Assembly: GCF_000455205.1 (NCBI RefSeq) | Contig: NZ_AUWQ01000022.1 | Coordinates: forward strand, 1 to 64,000 | Direction: 5' to 3' | Length of the DNA stretch: 64,000 nt | Origin: Mycobacterium sp. UM_CSW | Lineage (GTDB): Bacteria; Actinomycetota; Actinomycetes; Mycobacteriales; Mycobacteriaceae | In this document: in pieces, positions 28,320 to 37,363 of the stretch | Numbering within the stretch: position 1 is the stretch's first letter | How the letters are laid out: each line of letters begins with the position of its first letter | Program-made: the position numbers and the translations under genes | The notes under the pieces: generated by a model | Told to the model about the DNA's origin: nothing | Databases searched by the model: none | The model's input: only the letters and a program-made list of their open reading frames with translations

Positions 28320-29312
28320 TTACTTCAGAGCCACGGGATTGAGTGGCGACCCCACCGCGCCGACGACTCGCAGCGGGGGCGCGATCAGCTGGAACTCGTA
28401 GACGCCGTCGGCGGCGCAGTCGGCGGCGAGCGCCCTGACGTCCCAGAACTCACCCAGCATCAGGCCCATGTCCCGCAGGCAGAGCATGTGCAGCGGGAAG
28501 AACGTGCCGTCGATGCCGGAGGTCGCGTCCTCGACCTGAAGGTTGTCCGCGGCGATTGCGGCGACCTCGCGCTCGTGCAGCCATGAAGCGCAGCGCCAAT
28601 CGAGTCCGGCGGCGATCGACGCGTCGCCTTTGCCGGTCTCGAGGAAGCGCGACCACCAACCGGTATGCACGAGGACGATGTCCCCCGTACCGATCTCAAC
28701 GCCTTGAGCCCGCGCGACCTCGTCGAGCTCCTCCGGGGTGATCGGCTGTCCGTGTTCGAGATAGGTTTCCGCTCCACGGTGGCGGACGAGGTCGAGCAGG
28801 ACGCCGCGCGACACGATGCCCTTGCAATCGACCTTGTCGATTCCGCACCGGTACGCGCCCTGACTGGTGACCGAGCTCGCCGGAAACCCGTTGTAGAGCT
28901 TGTCCTCGTAGTAGACGTGGGAGAACGCGTCCCACTGGGTCGCCGCCTGCAGAGGCATGATGATCATGTCGTCGTTGAAGCGGAACAGCTGGTTATCGAA
29001 GGCGTCGCTGAGCTGCTTGGCCGTGGGATTTCCGAGCCAGCTCCGCCCGTAATCCGTCAGGGTGTGAGCGTCGCCGCCGTCGACGGTCATGATGTGCACC
29101 GGGTTCTGGCGGAACTTGAAGGCCCCCTGCGGCCCGCCGGAACTGAAATCGACGTTGAGCGGGAAGACCTTGCCCGCACGCACGAGGCCGGCGGACTCCC
29201 GGACCTTCTCGGCCGTGATCAGGTTCAGCGTGCCGAGCTCGTCCTCGGACCCCCACCGACCCCAGTTGCGGACCTCGTCGGCGACCTTACGGAAATCCGT
29301 CAGGCTAGCCAC
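28320..29312 (-). CDS. Cyclase-family (kynurenine formamidase-like) metal-dependent hydrolase
   Basis: A 330-residue member of the putative cyclase/KynB-like family. The key region is ATQWDAFSHVYYEDKLYNG; in this subfamily it replaces the usual HxGTHxDAPxH, keeping the WDAxxH residues. It also has GDIVLVHTGWWSRF and a C-terminal PLHMLCLRDMGLMLGEFWDV stretch. These enzymes hydrolyse cyclic amides, lactones or formyl groups. GTG 29312 has GAGAGGTGG upstream. It probably opens a ring or hydrolyses a product of the adjacent LLM enzyme (inference). Confidence 0.78.
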   Translation of the reverse strand: MASLTDFRKVADEVRNWGRWGSEDELGTLNLITAEKVRESAGLVRAGKVFPLNVDFSSGGPQGAFKFRQNPVHIMTVDGGDAHTLTDYGRSWLGNPTAKQLSDAFDNQLFRFNDDMIIMPLQAATQWDAFSHVYYEDKLYNGFPASSVTSQGAYRCGIDKVDCKGIVSRGVLLDLVRHRGAETYLEHGQPITPEELDEVARAQGVEIGTGDIVLVHTGWWSRFLETGKGDASIAAGLDWRCASWLHEREVAAIAADNLQVEDATSGIDGTFFPLHMLCLRDMGLMLGEFWDVRALAADCAADGVYEFQLIAPPLRVVGAVGSPLNPVALK

Positions 29313-29395
29313 GTCGCCACCTCTCGCTTCCTTCGACCCGGTCGGAGACTCCGACCACCGGTCGTCGTGTTGGCGATATCGCTCGCATATGTGCG

Positions 29396-30253
29396 TTATC
29401 CCCGCTCGAAGAACAGTCGCATGGCGTTGTCCCGCGCATACTTGCGAAGGACGTCCTCAGATCGGACGTCGAGCCCTGCCAGCTGCTCGAGGGATTGCTC
29501 GAATCCGATGACCGGATAGTCGGTCGCCCAGATGATCTTGTCGCTGCCGCTGCGGTTCAGGAAGTCGATAACGGGTGCCGGTACGCGACGAGGAGCGTAC
29601 GCGGAGGTCATGTAGTAGAGCTCGGGCCACTTGCGCAACAGATGGATACACTCGTCGACCCACGGCGCGCCACCGTGGGAGAGCACGACTTGCAGCTCCG
29701 GAAAGTAAGCGCAGACGCTGTCGACCGCGAGCGGATGCTGGACCTGCCCGGCAACCCGCGGCCCGGGAAGCCCCACATTGATCCCGACCGGAACACCGAG
29801 CTCGGCACAGACCGTGTACACGGGGAAGTAGACAGCGTCGTCGTACGGCCGTTGCACCTCGTAGGCGAGCAATCGGACTAGCCGGACATCGGCTTCGAGC
29901 ACGGCCCGGCGGATCAGCCGAACAGTCTCCATGGCCTGCAGCGGATCCACGACCAACGACGCGGCGAACCGGTTCGGCGCGGCATCCACGGCACTGGTCA
30001 GGGCCTCGAGACCCTCGACGCCTCGCCCCTGAAAGCCGGAAGTGAGCACCGCACGCTCGACCCCCGCCGCGTCCATCGCCGCCAGCAGCTGCTCCACGCC
30101 GGTGCCCTGCTCGAGCCGCTCAGCCAGGCCCGGGAACAGGTAGTCGACGTCGAGTCCCACCGACGCCGGCGAGGCGAAGTCGAGGTTGACCCAGCCATCG
30201 ACCGGCTTGAAGTCGAGCGCCGTAGGCAACCGAACCTCCGTAATCTTGTCCAT
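29396..30253 (-). CDS. Amidohydrolase (TIM-barrel decarboxylase/hydrolase family 2)
   Basis: A 285-residue ACMSD-related amidohydrolase lacking the N-terminal HxH in usual form. Conserved parts include VVLSHGGAPWVDECIHLLRK and DKIIWATDYPVIGFEQSLEQ, with the metal-binding His and final Asp, and the NAMRLFFERG tail. I start at ATG 30253 (MDKITEVRLP); the frame opens further upstream across an operator-like dyad. It is the first gene of the leftward operon and divergent from the thiolase/SDR operon. Confidence 0.75.
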   Translation of the reverse strand: MDKITEVRLPTALDFKPVDGWVNLDFASPASVGLDVDYLFPGLAERLEQGTGVEQLLAAMDAAGVERAVLTSGFQGRGVEGLEALTSAVDAAPNRFAASLVVDPLQAMETVRLIRRAVLEADVRLVRLLAYEVQRPYDDAVYFPVYTVCAELGVPVGINVGLPGPRVAGQVQHPLAVDSVCAYFPELQVVLSHGGAPWVDECIHLLRKWPELYYMTSAYAPRRVPAPVIDFLNRSGSDKIIWATDYPVIGFEQSLEQLAGLDVRSEDVLRKYARDNAMRLFFERG

Positions 30254-30259
30254 CGATGG

Positions 30260-30279
30260 ACCGACCGACCAACCGGTTG
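30260..30279. promoter_or_regulatory. Putative TetR operator, site C
   Basis: On the minus strand CAACCGGTTGGTCGGTCGGT, the dyad CAACCG-N6-CGGTCG. It lies about 6 bases upstream of the amidohydrolase start, within the divergent promoter region 30254-30460. Same pattern as sites A and B. Confidence 0.6.
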
Positions 30280-30370
30280 CACAATATGACCGTCGTCGGA
30301 GGCGTGTCAAACTGCAAGTTCATCGCAGCTCTGGAGCACGGCGGTCGGCGGATGCACTCAGCGCAAGCTG

Positions 30371-30390
30371 AACGACCGACCAGCCGGTTG
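30371..30390. promoter_or_regulatory. Putative TetR operator, site D
   Basis: On the minus strand CAACCGGCTGGTCGGTCGTT, dyad CAACCG-N6-CGGTCG, 111 bases from site C. The pair C/D mirrors the spacing of the A/B pair (106 bases). It probably controls the rightward thiolase/SDR/acyl-CoA dehydrogenase operon. Confidence 0.6.
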
Positions 30391-30459
30391 ACCGTCGGGC
30401 GGCGAGTGAGGTTTACTCCTCTTGTGTTCCTGACATCCGCCGCCACCCGTCGGCGCCGG

Positions 30460-30800
30460 GTGACGGGCCTCTCCCGCGAGATCATGGGACTCGGACCGCT
30501 CGAGGCCGGTCATCAGGTGCTGGCCCGCGCCGGGATGACGGTCGACGACATCGAGATCAACGAGGCGTTCGCGGCCCAGGTCCTGCTGTCCGCCCGGGAC
30601 CTGGGCATCGATCCCTCGGCGATCGGCTCAACGTGCACGGCGGCGCAATCGCCCTCGGGCATCCCTACGGCATGACGGGGTCCCGCATCACCACGACCCT
30701 GCTCAACGGGCTCCGCGCCCGAGATCGCAGCGTCGGCCTGAAGACCGTGTGTGTAGGCGGCGGTCAGGGAATGGCCATGATCATGGAGAGGCTGGCCTGA
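30460..30800 (+). pseudogene. C-terminal remnant of a thiolase (acetyl-CoA C-acyltransferase)
   Basis: Encodes GLGPLEAGHQVLARAGMTVD, EINEAFAAQVLLSARDLGID, then after a frameshift near 30625 LNVHGGAIALGHPYGMTGSR and KTVCVGGGQGMAMIMERLA. These are the thiolase NEAFA, GGAIALGHP and CxGGGxG motifs, with catalytic His and Cys still readable. The first about 280 residues are missing and the frame is broken. The stop overlaps the next SDR start (TGATG), so the decayed gene was the operon's first member. Confidence 0.85.
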
Positions 30801-31537
30801 TGCCGACCACCACCTTCGACTTCACCGACCGAACCGTGATCGTCACGGGCGGCGCACGCGGGGTCGGCCTCGCGATCGGGAAGACCTTTGCGTCCGCCGG
30901 CGCTTCCGTGTACCTCGTGGACCACGACGGCGACGAGGTCGCGACCGCCGCCGCGCGCATTGGCGCAGTCGGGATTGCGGCTGACGTCACCTCGACCAAG
31001 CAGGTGAACGGGGTCGTCGAGCGGGCCGCCGAGGAGTCCGGCCGGATCGATGTGCTCGTGAACAACGCCGGCATCTTGCGCGACGGCGTCGTCTGGAAGC
31101 TCGACGACGACGACTTCGAGGCCGTCATGGCTGTGCACAGCGGCGGGACGTTCCGCTTCACCCGCGCCGTCGTTCCGCACCTGCGGGCCCGCGGCACGGG
31201 GCGCATCGTGAACGTCACGTCGTTCACCGGGCTGCGCGGCAACCCCGGTCAGTCGAACTACGCGATGGCGAAGGCGGGCATCATCGGGTTCACGCGGACG
31301 ACCGCACGGGAGCTGGCGCGGTTCGGGATCACGGTCAACGCCATCTCCCCCAACGCCCGGACTCGGATGATCGAGTCGATCCCCGAGGACAAGCGGGCGG
31401 CGATCACCGCATCGATCCCGCTCGGCCGCTTCGGCGAACCGTCGGAGATGGCGGCCGCCGTCGCGTTCCTGGCCTCCGACGAGGCCGCCTACATCACCGG
31501 CGTGGTCCTGCCCGTCGACGGCGGACTCGCGATCTGA
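30800..31537 (+). CDS. SDR-family oxidoreductase (FabG/3-hydroxyacyl-CoA dehydrogenase-like)
   Basis: A 245-residue SDR: TGGARGVG cofactor loop, VNNAGILRDGVVWKLDDDDF as in peroxisomal-type hydroxyacyl-CoA dehydrogenases, NVTSFTGLRGNPGQSNYAMA followed by K, and LPVDGG at the end. The start overlaps the thiolase remnant's stop. It probably oxidises a 3-hydroxyacyl-CoA. The degraded SDR at 11240-11510 appears to be a relative. Confidence 0.85.
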   Translation: MPTTTFDFTDRTVIVTGGARGVGLAIGKTFASAGASVYLVDHDGDEVATAAARIGAVGIAADVTSTKQVNGVVERAAEESGRIDVLVNNAGILRDGVVWKLDDDDFEAVMAVHSGGTFRFTRAVVPHLRARGTGRIVNVTSFTGLRGNPGQSNYAMAKAGIIGFTRTTARELARFGITVNAISPNARTRMIESIPEDKRAAITASIPLGRFGEPSEMAAAVAFLASDEAAYITGVVLPVDGGLAI

Positions 31538-31546
31538 GGTGCGACA

Positions 31547-32314
31547 GTGAGTGCTGAGCTCTTCGACCTGTCCGGCCGGGTCGCCATCGTCACCGGAGGA
31601 AGCCGGGGCATCGGGATGATGGCGGCGCGCGGGCTGCTGCGGGCGGGCGCTGCGGTGGTGATCTCATCCCGGGACGCTCGCGCGTGCGCCCAGGCGTGCG
31701 CCGACCTCGGTGGTGCCGTCTCCGCGGTGCCAGCCGACCTCTCCGGCGACGAGGAATGCCGCCGACTCGCTGCCGAGGTCGGTCGACGCCACGGCGCCGT
31801 CGACATCCTGGTCAACAACGCCGGCGCGACGTGGGGTGCGCCGCTCGAAGAGTTCCCGGCGGCCGCGTGGGACAAAGTCCTCGACCTCAACCTGAAGGCG
31901 CCGTTCTTCCTGACCAGAGCGTTCCTTCCGCTGCTGGAACGGGCCAGCACCCCGCGCACCCCGGCACGGGTGGTCAACATTGGTTCCATCGACGGGTTGA
32001 GCGTGCCGGGGATGCCGACCTACGCCTACTCGGCCAGCAAGGCCGGCCTGCACCACCTGACCCGCGTCCTCGCCCACGAACTGGGGCCCCGGAACGTGAC
32101 ATGCAACGCGATCGCACCGGGCCCGTTCCCGACGAAGATGATGAACCGCACGCTCGAGCAGCATCCCGAACGCTACACATCGACGTCCACGGTGAACGGT
32201 CCGGGTGAACCCGACGACATCGCCGGCGCCGTCGTGTACCTGACCTCGCGGGCCGGCCGTCACGTCACCGGGATCGTCCTCACGGTCGACGGTGGCCTGA
32301 CGCTGGCCCGCTGA
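31547..32314 (+). CDS. SDR-family oxidoreductase
   Basis: A 255-residue SDR: TGGSRGIG cofactor loop, VNNAGATWGAPLEEFP, NIGSIDGLSVPGMPTYAYSA with Ser/Tyr followed by SK, and LTVDGGL. GTG start nine bases after the previous stop, with GAGGTG upstream. It is in one operon with the SDR before it and the large acyl-CoA dehydrogenase after it (18-base gap). Two adjacent SDRs may act on different hydroxyacyl intermediates (inference). Confidence 0.85.
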   Translation: MSAELFDLSGRVAIVTGGSRGIGMMAARGLLRAGAAVVISSRDARACAQACADLGGAVSAVPADLSGDEECRRLAAEVGRRHGAVDILVNNAGATWGAPLEEFPAAAWDKVLDLNLKAPFFLTRAFLPLLERASTPRTPARVVNIGSIDGLSVPGMPTYAYSASKAGLHHLTRVLAHELGPRNVTCNAIAPGPFPTKMMNRTLEQHPERYTSTSTVNGPGEPDDIAGAVVYLTSRAGRHVTGIVLTVDGGLTLAR

Positions 32315-32332
32315 CACGTACAAGGAGGGGTC

Positions 32333-34138
32333 GTGCCCGCACCGTCACTCATCCTGTCCCGCAGGGACGTCGACTTCCTGCTCGACGACTGGCTCGACGT
32401 CGCGTCACTTACCGCGCGTCCGCGGTTCGCCGAGCACTCCGCGGAGTCCTTCTCCGCGGTCCTCGACCTCTGCGCGGAGATCGCGGAGAAGGAGTTCGCG
32501 CCGCACAACAAGGCGAACGACGTCACCGAGCCCCACGTCGATGACGACGGTCGCGTCGTGCTGAATCCGGAGGTGAAGAGCGCGCTCGACACCATCGCCG
32601 ATGTGGGCTTCCTCGCCGCGACGGCCGATGCCGACGTCGGCGGCCTGCAGCTCCCCCACGCCATCCGTACGGCCTGCACGGCCTGGTTCGCCGCGGCGAA
32701 CATCGCCACGTGGTCCTACGCGATGCTGACCGTCGCGAACGCCAACCTGCTGCTGGCACACGGAAGCGGCGAGCAGATCCGACGGTTCGTGCTCCCGATG
32801 CTGGAGGGCCGCTTCCACGGGACGATGTGCCTGTCCGAGCCGCAGGCGGGGTCGTCGCTGGCCGACATCACCACACTCGCGAGGCCCGCCGGCGACGGCA
32901 CGCATCGCCTGACCGGGACGAAGATGTGGATCTCCGGTGGAGACCATGAGCTGGGCGAGAACATCATCCACCTCGTGCTCGCACGCATCCCGGGGTCACC
33001 ACCGGGAACGAAGGGGATCTCGTTGTTCGCCGTGCCCAAGTACCTGGTGGACGACGACGGCGCGCTCGGCGAGCGCAACGACGTGGTCCTCGCCGGGCTC
33101 AACCACAAGATGGGCTACCGCGGCACGGTCAACACTGTCCTGAACTTCGGCGATGGCGTTCATCGTCCGGGTGCGCGCACCGGCGCAGTCGGGTACCTCG
33201 TCGGCGAGCCGAGCACGGGCCTGGCCCAGATGTTCCACATGATGAACGAGGCCCGGATCGCGGTCGGGACCGGAGCGGCGGCGATCGGCTACACAGCGTT
33301 CCTCAAGTCGGTCGACTACGCGCGCACCAGGCGCCAGGGCCGCCTCCCGTCGGCGAAGAGCCCGACCGCAGAACCGCTTCCGCTCATCGAGCACGCCGAC
33401 GTCCGACGCATGCTGCTCGCGCAGAAGTCCTACGTCGAGGGCGGCCTGGCACTCAGTCTCTACTGCGGGCGACTGCTTGACGAGGAGCAGACCGGGGTGA
33501 CGGAGCAGGACCGCATCGACGCGCAGCTGCTGCTGGAGGTCCTCACGCCGATCGCCAAGAGCTGGCCTTCGCAGTGGTGTCTGGCCGCCAACGATCTCGC
33601 GATCCAGATCCACGGCGGGTACGGCTACACCCGCGACTACGACGTCGAGCAGCACTACCGGGACAACCGTCTGAACCCCATCCACGAGGGCACGCACGGC
33701 ATCCAGGCGATCGACCTCCTCGGCCGCCGGACCGCGGTACGAAACGGCGCCGCGCTCACCGCGCTCCTCGTGCGGCTGCGGGCCACCGCGGACCGGGCCG
33801 GATCTGCCGGCGTCGAAGCTGCCGACCTGGGCAGTGCCCTGCACACCGCCGTCGACAGGCTCGAGGAGGTCACGGCCGTGCTGCACGCCGAGGCCGACGC
33901 CGACCTCCGGCTCGCGAACGCCACCAGCTACTTGGAGGCCGCAGGCCACGTGGTGATCGCCTGGATCTGGTTGGAACAGTTCCTCGCCACGGCCGGCCGC
34001 GGCGACCCCTTCCATCACGGCAAGCGGCAGACTGCGCGGTACTTCTTCCGCCACGAACTTCCGTGCACGATTGCGCAGTTCGATCTACTGGCGTCCCTCG
34101 ACCGAACGACGCTCGATGCGGCGCCGGACTGGTTCTGA
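32333..34138 (+). CDS. Acyl-CoA dehydrogenase with extra C-terminal domain (FadE5-like)
   Basis: A 601-residue ACAD, longer than the usual 380-420, with an added C-terminal helical domain as in the FadE5/very-long-chain group. CLSEPQAGSSLADITTLARP, MWISGGDHELGENI, GTVNTVLNFGDGVH and IQIHGGYGYTRDYDVEQHYR are visible, and NPIHEGTHGIQAIDLLGRR carries the catalytic Glu region. GTG start with AAGGAGGGG upstream. Last gene of the rightward operon. Confidence 0.9.
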   Translation: MPAPSLILSRRDVDFLLDDWLDVASLTARPRFAEHSAESFSAVLDLCAEIAEKEFAPHNKANDVTEPHVDDDGRVVLNPEVKSALDTIADVGFLAATADADVGGLQLPHAIRTACTAWFAAANIATWSYAMLTVANANLLLAHGSGEQIRRFVLPMLEGRFHGTMCLSEPQAGSSLADITTLARPAGDGTHRLTGTKMWISGGDHELGENIIHLVLARIPGSPPGTKGISLFAVPKYLVDDDGALGERNDVVLAGLNHKMGYRGTVNTVLNFGDGVHRPGARTGAVGYLVGEPSTGLAQMFHMMNEARIAVGTGAAAIGYTAFLKSVDYARTRRQGRLPSAKSPTAEPLPLIEHADVRRMLLAQKSYVEGGLALSLYCGRLLDEEQTGVTEQDRIDAQLLLEVLTPIAKSWPSQWCLAANDLAIQIHGGYGYTRDYDVEQHYRDNRLNPIHEGTHGIQAIDLLGRRTAVRNGAALTALLVRLRATADRAGSAGVEAADLGSALHTAVDRLEEVTAVLHAEADADLRLANATSYLEAAGHVVIAWIWLEQFLATAGRGDPFHHGKRQTARYFFRHELPCTIAQFDLLASLDRTTLDAAPDWF

Positions 34139-34179
34139 GTCCCCGACCGGGACTCGACAACGGCTGCTGAGTCCGGTCA

Positions 34180-34480
34180 GCCGAACCGAGCCCACCGGTC
34201 GGCCGACATCAGACCGGTCGACTCCTCGGCGAGCGCGTCGACACGGCCACGGACGAGATCGGCGAGCTCGCACACGAGGGCGAGCTACGCCGGGGTCATC
34301 TGGTCAATCAGGACCCGTCGTACATCGGCCACGTGCGGTGATGCGGCAGCCTTGATGAGCGCACGGCCCTCGAGCGTCAGCTCGACGATGTTGCCACGCT
34401 GATCGCTGCTACATCGCCGATGCCGGTGATCGTCCTCGAGCCAGATACCAATGCGGCCGGGCGTGATCAAGAACGGCGCC
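34180..34480 (-). pseudogene. MarR-family regulator remnant
   Basis: Minus-strand sequence reads GRIGIWLEDDHRHRRCSSDQ, RGNIVELTLEGRALIKAAAS and VRRVLIDQMTPA, then a TAG stop. The same frame continues LALVCELADLVRGRVDALAE. This is the wing and C-terminal helices of a MarR-type repressor (D-R-G-x-x-V-L-T-x-x-G). The recognition helix and everything before it are missing. Its lost N-terminus is replaced by the small gene at 34451 on the other strand. Confidence 0.7.
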
Positions 34481-34765
34481 CGCCTGCAGTCCCAGGTCTG
34501 CGACACCCAGGTCATCGTCGTGCGCGCCTCCGACGCACTCGACGACCTGCGCATCGGCTGCGTCCCCGCCATCGCGCTGAACGCCGAGAAGGACACCAGC
34601 CTCACCCTCGACGACGCCCTGGCCGGCGGCACGCTCATAGGAAAACGCTACGTCGACGCCGACGGAGCCGAGGTGCTCGTCACCAAGGCCGGAAAAGGCA
34701 CACTGACCGTTGGCACCACACCCCTGGAAATCAAGGAAGCCAAACCGCTGCCCGCCAGCGACTGA
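34451..34765 (+). CDS. Conserved hypothetical protein, small
   Basis: About 104 residues, of a family I recognise as conserved but uncharacterised in mycobacterial lipid-catabolism loci: KNGARLQSQVCDTQVIVV near the start, GGTLIGKRYVDADGAEVLVT in the middle, and a KPLPASD end. The single Cys in the QVCDTQVIVVR block may be functional. The exact start is unclear (ATG 34451 or GTG 34463, no clear ribosome site), because the 5' end abuts the MarR remnant. Confidence 0.6.
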   Translation: MRPGVIKNGARLQSQVCDTQVIVVRASDALDDLRIGCVPAIALNAEKDTSLTLDDALAGGTLIGKRYVDADGAEVLVTKAGKGTLTVGTTPLEIKEAKPLPASD

Positions 34766-35021
34766 CCACGGTTGTTGGTCTACTCATCGCACTCGACCAA
34801 GGCAGAAACCCGATGCCTTGTTTCACCGGAACTGCGGCGGCCACCTCCTCCGACAAAGCGGGCCTTGCTAGCTAAGCTAGCCTCGATTTTTCGTGGTGAT
34901 TGTTGGGGCTGAGTCTGATACCGAATCGGATCAAGTTCACCTCGACGACCTTTTTGAAGGGCGTCGAGCGGTCCACGAATGTGCTTCCTTTCGGTAGCTC
35001 GACCTGCTGGTTGGTTGAGGC

Positions 35022-36107
35022 TTATACCCAGTCGCGCAGAACGGCTTCGTTGTCGGCTCCCGGAACACCGGGTGCGGCCGGTGCATCGAGGCGGGTGCGG
35101 GAGAACCGCGGGGCCGGCGCAGGGAAGGTCGAGCCCGCCTCGGTGTAGAAGCCATTGCGCTCGGTGTTGTGCGGTTCGGTGGCGACTTCGGCGAACGACA
35201 GCACCGGCGTGCAGCAGGCGTCGCTGCCGGCGAAGACCTTGGCCCAGTGGTCGCGGTCGTGGCCGGCGAAGGCCTTGGTGAGCACCGCCCGCAGTTCTGG
35301 CCAGCGGGCGATGTCGTTTTGGCCGGGCAGATCGGCGGCGTTCAGGCCGAGCTTGTCGAGCAGCTCGGCGTAGAACTGCTGCTCGATCGCGCCGACCGCG
35401 ACGTAGCGACCGTCGGAGCATTCGTAGGTGTCGTAGTATGGCGCGCCGGTGTCGAGCATGTTGGTACCGCGCACGTCGCCCCACATGCCCATGTGGCGGA
35501 AAGCCCACATCATCTGAGCCAGCACGCTCGAGCCGTCCACCATCGCCGCGTCGATCACCTGGCCCAGGCCCGAGCGCTCCCGCTCCCACAGCGCTGACAG
35601 GATGCCGACCAGCAGGAACATCGAGCCGCCACCGAAGTCGCCGGCGAGATTCAGCGGCGGGACGGGACGTTCGTCGACCCGGCCGATGGCGTGCAACAGG
35701 CCGTTGAGCGATATGTAGTTGATGTCGTGGCCGGCCTGCTGGCTGCGCGGGCCTTCCTGACCCCATCCGGTCATCCGGCCGTAGATCAGCCGGGGGTTGA
35801 CCTTGGCGCACTCCTCCGGGCCCAGACCGAGGCGTTCGGTGACGCCGGGGCGGAAACCCTCGATCAGGACATCGGCCTTAGCGATCAAGCCGAGCACCAT
35901 GTCACGGTCGGCCGGGTTCTTGAGATCGGCGCCCACCGAGCGACGGCTACGCAGCAGGTAGTCGTTGCTTGGGATTCCGGTGCCCTTATCGAGTCGGTCG
36001 ATGCGGACGACGTCTGCGCCCAAGTCACCGAGAATCATCGCGGCGTGCGGGCCGGGCCCGATACCGGCCAATTCGACGACGCGCAAACCGTCCAATGGTC
36101 CGGCCAT
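35022..36107 (-). CDS. mcr: Alpha-methylacyl-CoA racemase (CaiB/CoA-transferase family III)
   Basis: A 361-residue protein strongly resembling mycobacterial Mcr from the first residues ([20 protein letters not shown]). Catalytic residues correspond to His127 (QQAGHDINY), Asp157 (NLAGDFGGG) and Glu242, one position beyond the His126/Asp156/Glu241 set established for M. tuberculosis MCR. It epimerises 2-methylacyl-CoA esters, needed before beta-oxidation of methyl-branched chains such as steroid side chains. The 34766-35021 gap contains only a short palindrome near 34867. Confidence 0.9.
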   Translation of the reverse strand: MAGPLDGLRVVELAGIGPGPHAAMILGDLGADVVRIDRLDKGTGIPSNDYLLRSRRSVGADLKNPADRDMVLGLIAKADVLIEGFRPGVTERLGLGPEECAKVNPRLIYGRMTGWGQEGPRSQQAGHDINYISLNGLLHAIGRVDERPVPPLNLAGDFGGGSMFLLVGILSALWERERSGLGQVIDAAMVDGSSVLAQMMWAFRHMGMWGDVRGTNMLDTGAPYYDTYECSDGRYVAVGAIEQQFYAELLDKLGLNAADLPGQNDIARWPELRAVLTKAFAGHDRDHWAKVFAGSDACCTPVLSFAEVATEPHNTERNGFYTEAGSTFPAPAPRFSRTRLDAPAAPGVPGADNEAVLRDWV

Positions 36108-36364
36108 AGCTGTGCACCCTCCAGTCGATCGATCGCCGCGTTAACTATTTACACCTGGACTGGGCCAGCGCGGGCTGCGCCCCAGCCCGGGCTAGGGACC
36201 CTCTCAAGGGGACTGGTCGACCTTGAGCCAGTGGTACAAGTCGACCGAGCTCCACTGCTTCGGGGAACTTACCAGTAAAGAGGCGAACTGTAAGTTGACC
36301 TAGCATTGTGTACAACGTTAGCCAAGGTCCGCCCCGTCTACTTAACAGATGTTCGTCCGCGAAG

Positions 36365-36640
36365 GCGCACGCGCACCGCTGACTGATCGCCGATCGCCCC
36401 GTCGAGGTCGACGATCGGGTACAAGTCGGGCATTGGGAAGGTGACTGCATCATGGGTAGTGGAAACCGTTCGGCGATAGGCACTCTCGTCGAACGCACTA
36501 CCCGATTCCTGATACTGGTCCACCTACCCGCGGGGCGGGCGGCCGCTGAAAACATGCGTGACGGCATCGCCAATGCCCTAGGTGGGCTGCCGCCTCACCT
36601 TCGGCGGACGCTGACCTGGGACCGTGCGGCACCGAGGATC
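36365..36640 (+). pseudogene. IS30-family transposase fragment
   Basis: Reading rightward: ADRPVEVDDRVQVGHWEGD, CIMGSGNRSAIGTLVERTTR and FLILVHLPAGRAAAENMRDG, then GLPPHLRRTLTWDR. These are the IS30 DDE core blocks (HWEGD carries the first catalytic Asp, LTWD the second). N-terminal HTH and the last third are missing, and a stop lies just upstream (HAHR-stop-LIADRP). No intact terminal repeats are seen. Confidence 0.85.
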
Positions 36641-37010
36641 TGTCGGCGGCGAGCGTCGCGGTGCGCCTGCGTGACGCGCGGCATGGATGACCTCTCGTCA
36701 TGATGTGAGAAGCGACGCTAGCCTACGTTGCGTCCGCACGTTCGAGATGCGCACCACGTGTGCCGCGGAGATTATGGTCAACCAACCGATCGGCCCCAGC
36801 GACACATGGAATGCCAGGCGCGCCCACACCTACCGCGGACGCCGGTGGCCCTCAGGAACGCCGGTTCAAGCTCGCCCGTTGGTTGTCGAGCGCGAAACAT
36901 GTTGAAATTGTTTGTTTCAGTGCGCCGCCAGATTCGTCGATAATCGGCCGATTCGTCAAAGCGACGATTAATCGCCCAATTACGTTGCGCGCCAGCATCT
37001 TCCCGTATGC
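36641..37010. other. Non-coding stretch after IS30 fragment
   Basis: About 370 bases of lower GC than the surroundings with no convincing coding sequence. It probably contains insertion-sequence flank and decayed DNA, and ends at the 28-base palindrome at 37011. Confidence 0.4.
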
Positions 37011-37038
37011 TTCATGGTTAATCTACATTATCCATGAA
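37011..37038. promoter_or_regulatory. AT-rich palindrome, copy 1
   Basis: Inverted repeat TTCATGGTTAAT-CTAC-ATTATCCATGAA, 12-base arms with one mismatch. A near-identical, perfect copy lies at 39308-39337. It is either a TetR-type operator for the LLM gene at 37364 or the adjacent regulator, or an element-associated repeat. Confidence 0.55.
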
Positions 37039-37264
37039 GATGCCGGGACGCGAGCAGCTCGAAAGCCGCTTGCTTGTTCGGCACGTCGTAATACACCGAC
37101 GGCACGGCGGCACCGAGTTCAGCGGCGAGCTCACGCATCGTCACGCGTTCCACGCCGACCCGGCGCGCCAGCTCACGCAAGACCGCGACCTGATCACGGT
37201 CGAGTTCGCCATACGCGCGTCGCGCGGCGCCGGCCGTTGCGCCGCGCTTACCCGCGACGGGCAC
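37028..37264 (-). pseudogene. Truncated TetR-family regulator (HTH only)
   Basis: A 78-codon frame starting at GTG 37264. ELARRVGVERVTMRELAAEL with GAAVPSVYYDVPNKQAAFEL is the TetR helix-turn-helix. The frame ends with RHLHG and a stop inside the palindrome at 37011-37038, so the ligand-binding domain is lost. It may be a remnant or, less likely, a small DNA-binding peptide. Confidence 0.65.
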
Positions 37265-37363
37265 GATCAGATTCTATCGGCGTTCGAAATCTTTCGAGCA
37301 TTGTTAGGATCTACCCGCGATGGGTTCGGCCGCACCAGCCTGCCTCTTGGTAAAATCGCCGCG

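Noticed and set aside
34867-34881. Palindrome GCTAGC-TAA-GCTAGC as a regulatory site
   Set aside because: Single copy in a convergent intergenic region with no promoter role apparent; too short to interpret.
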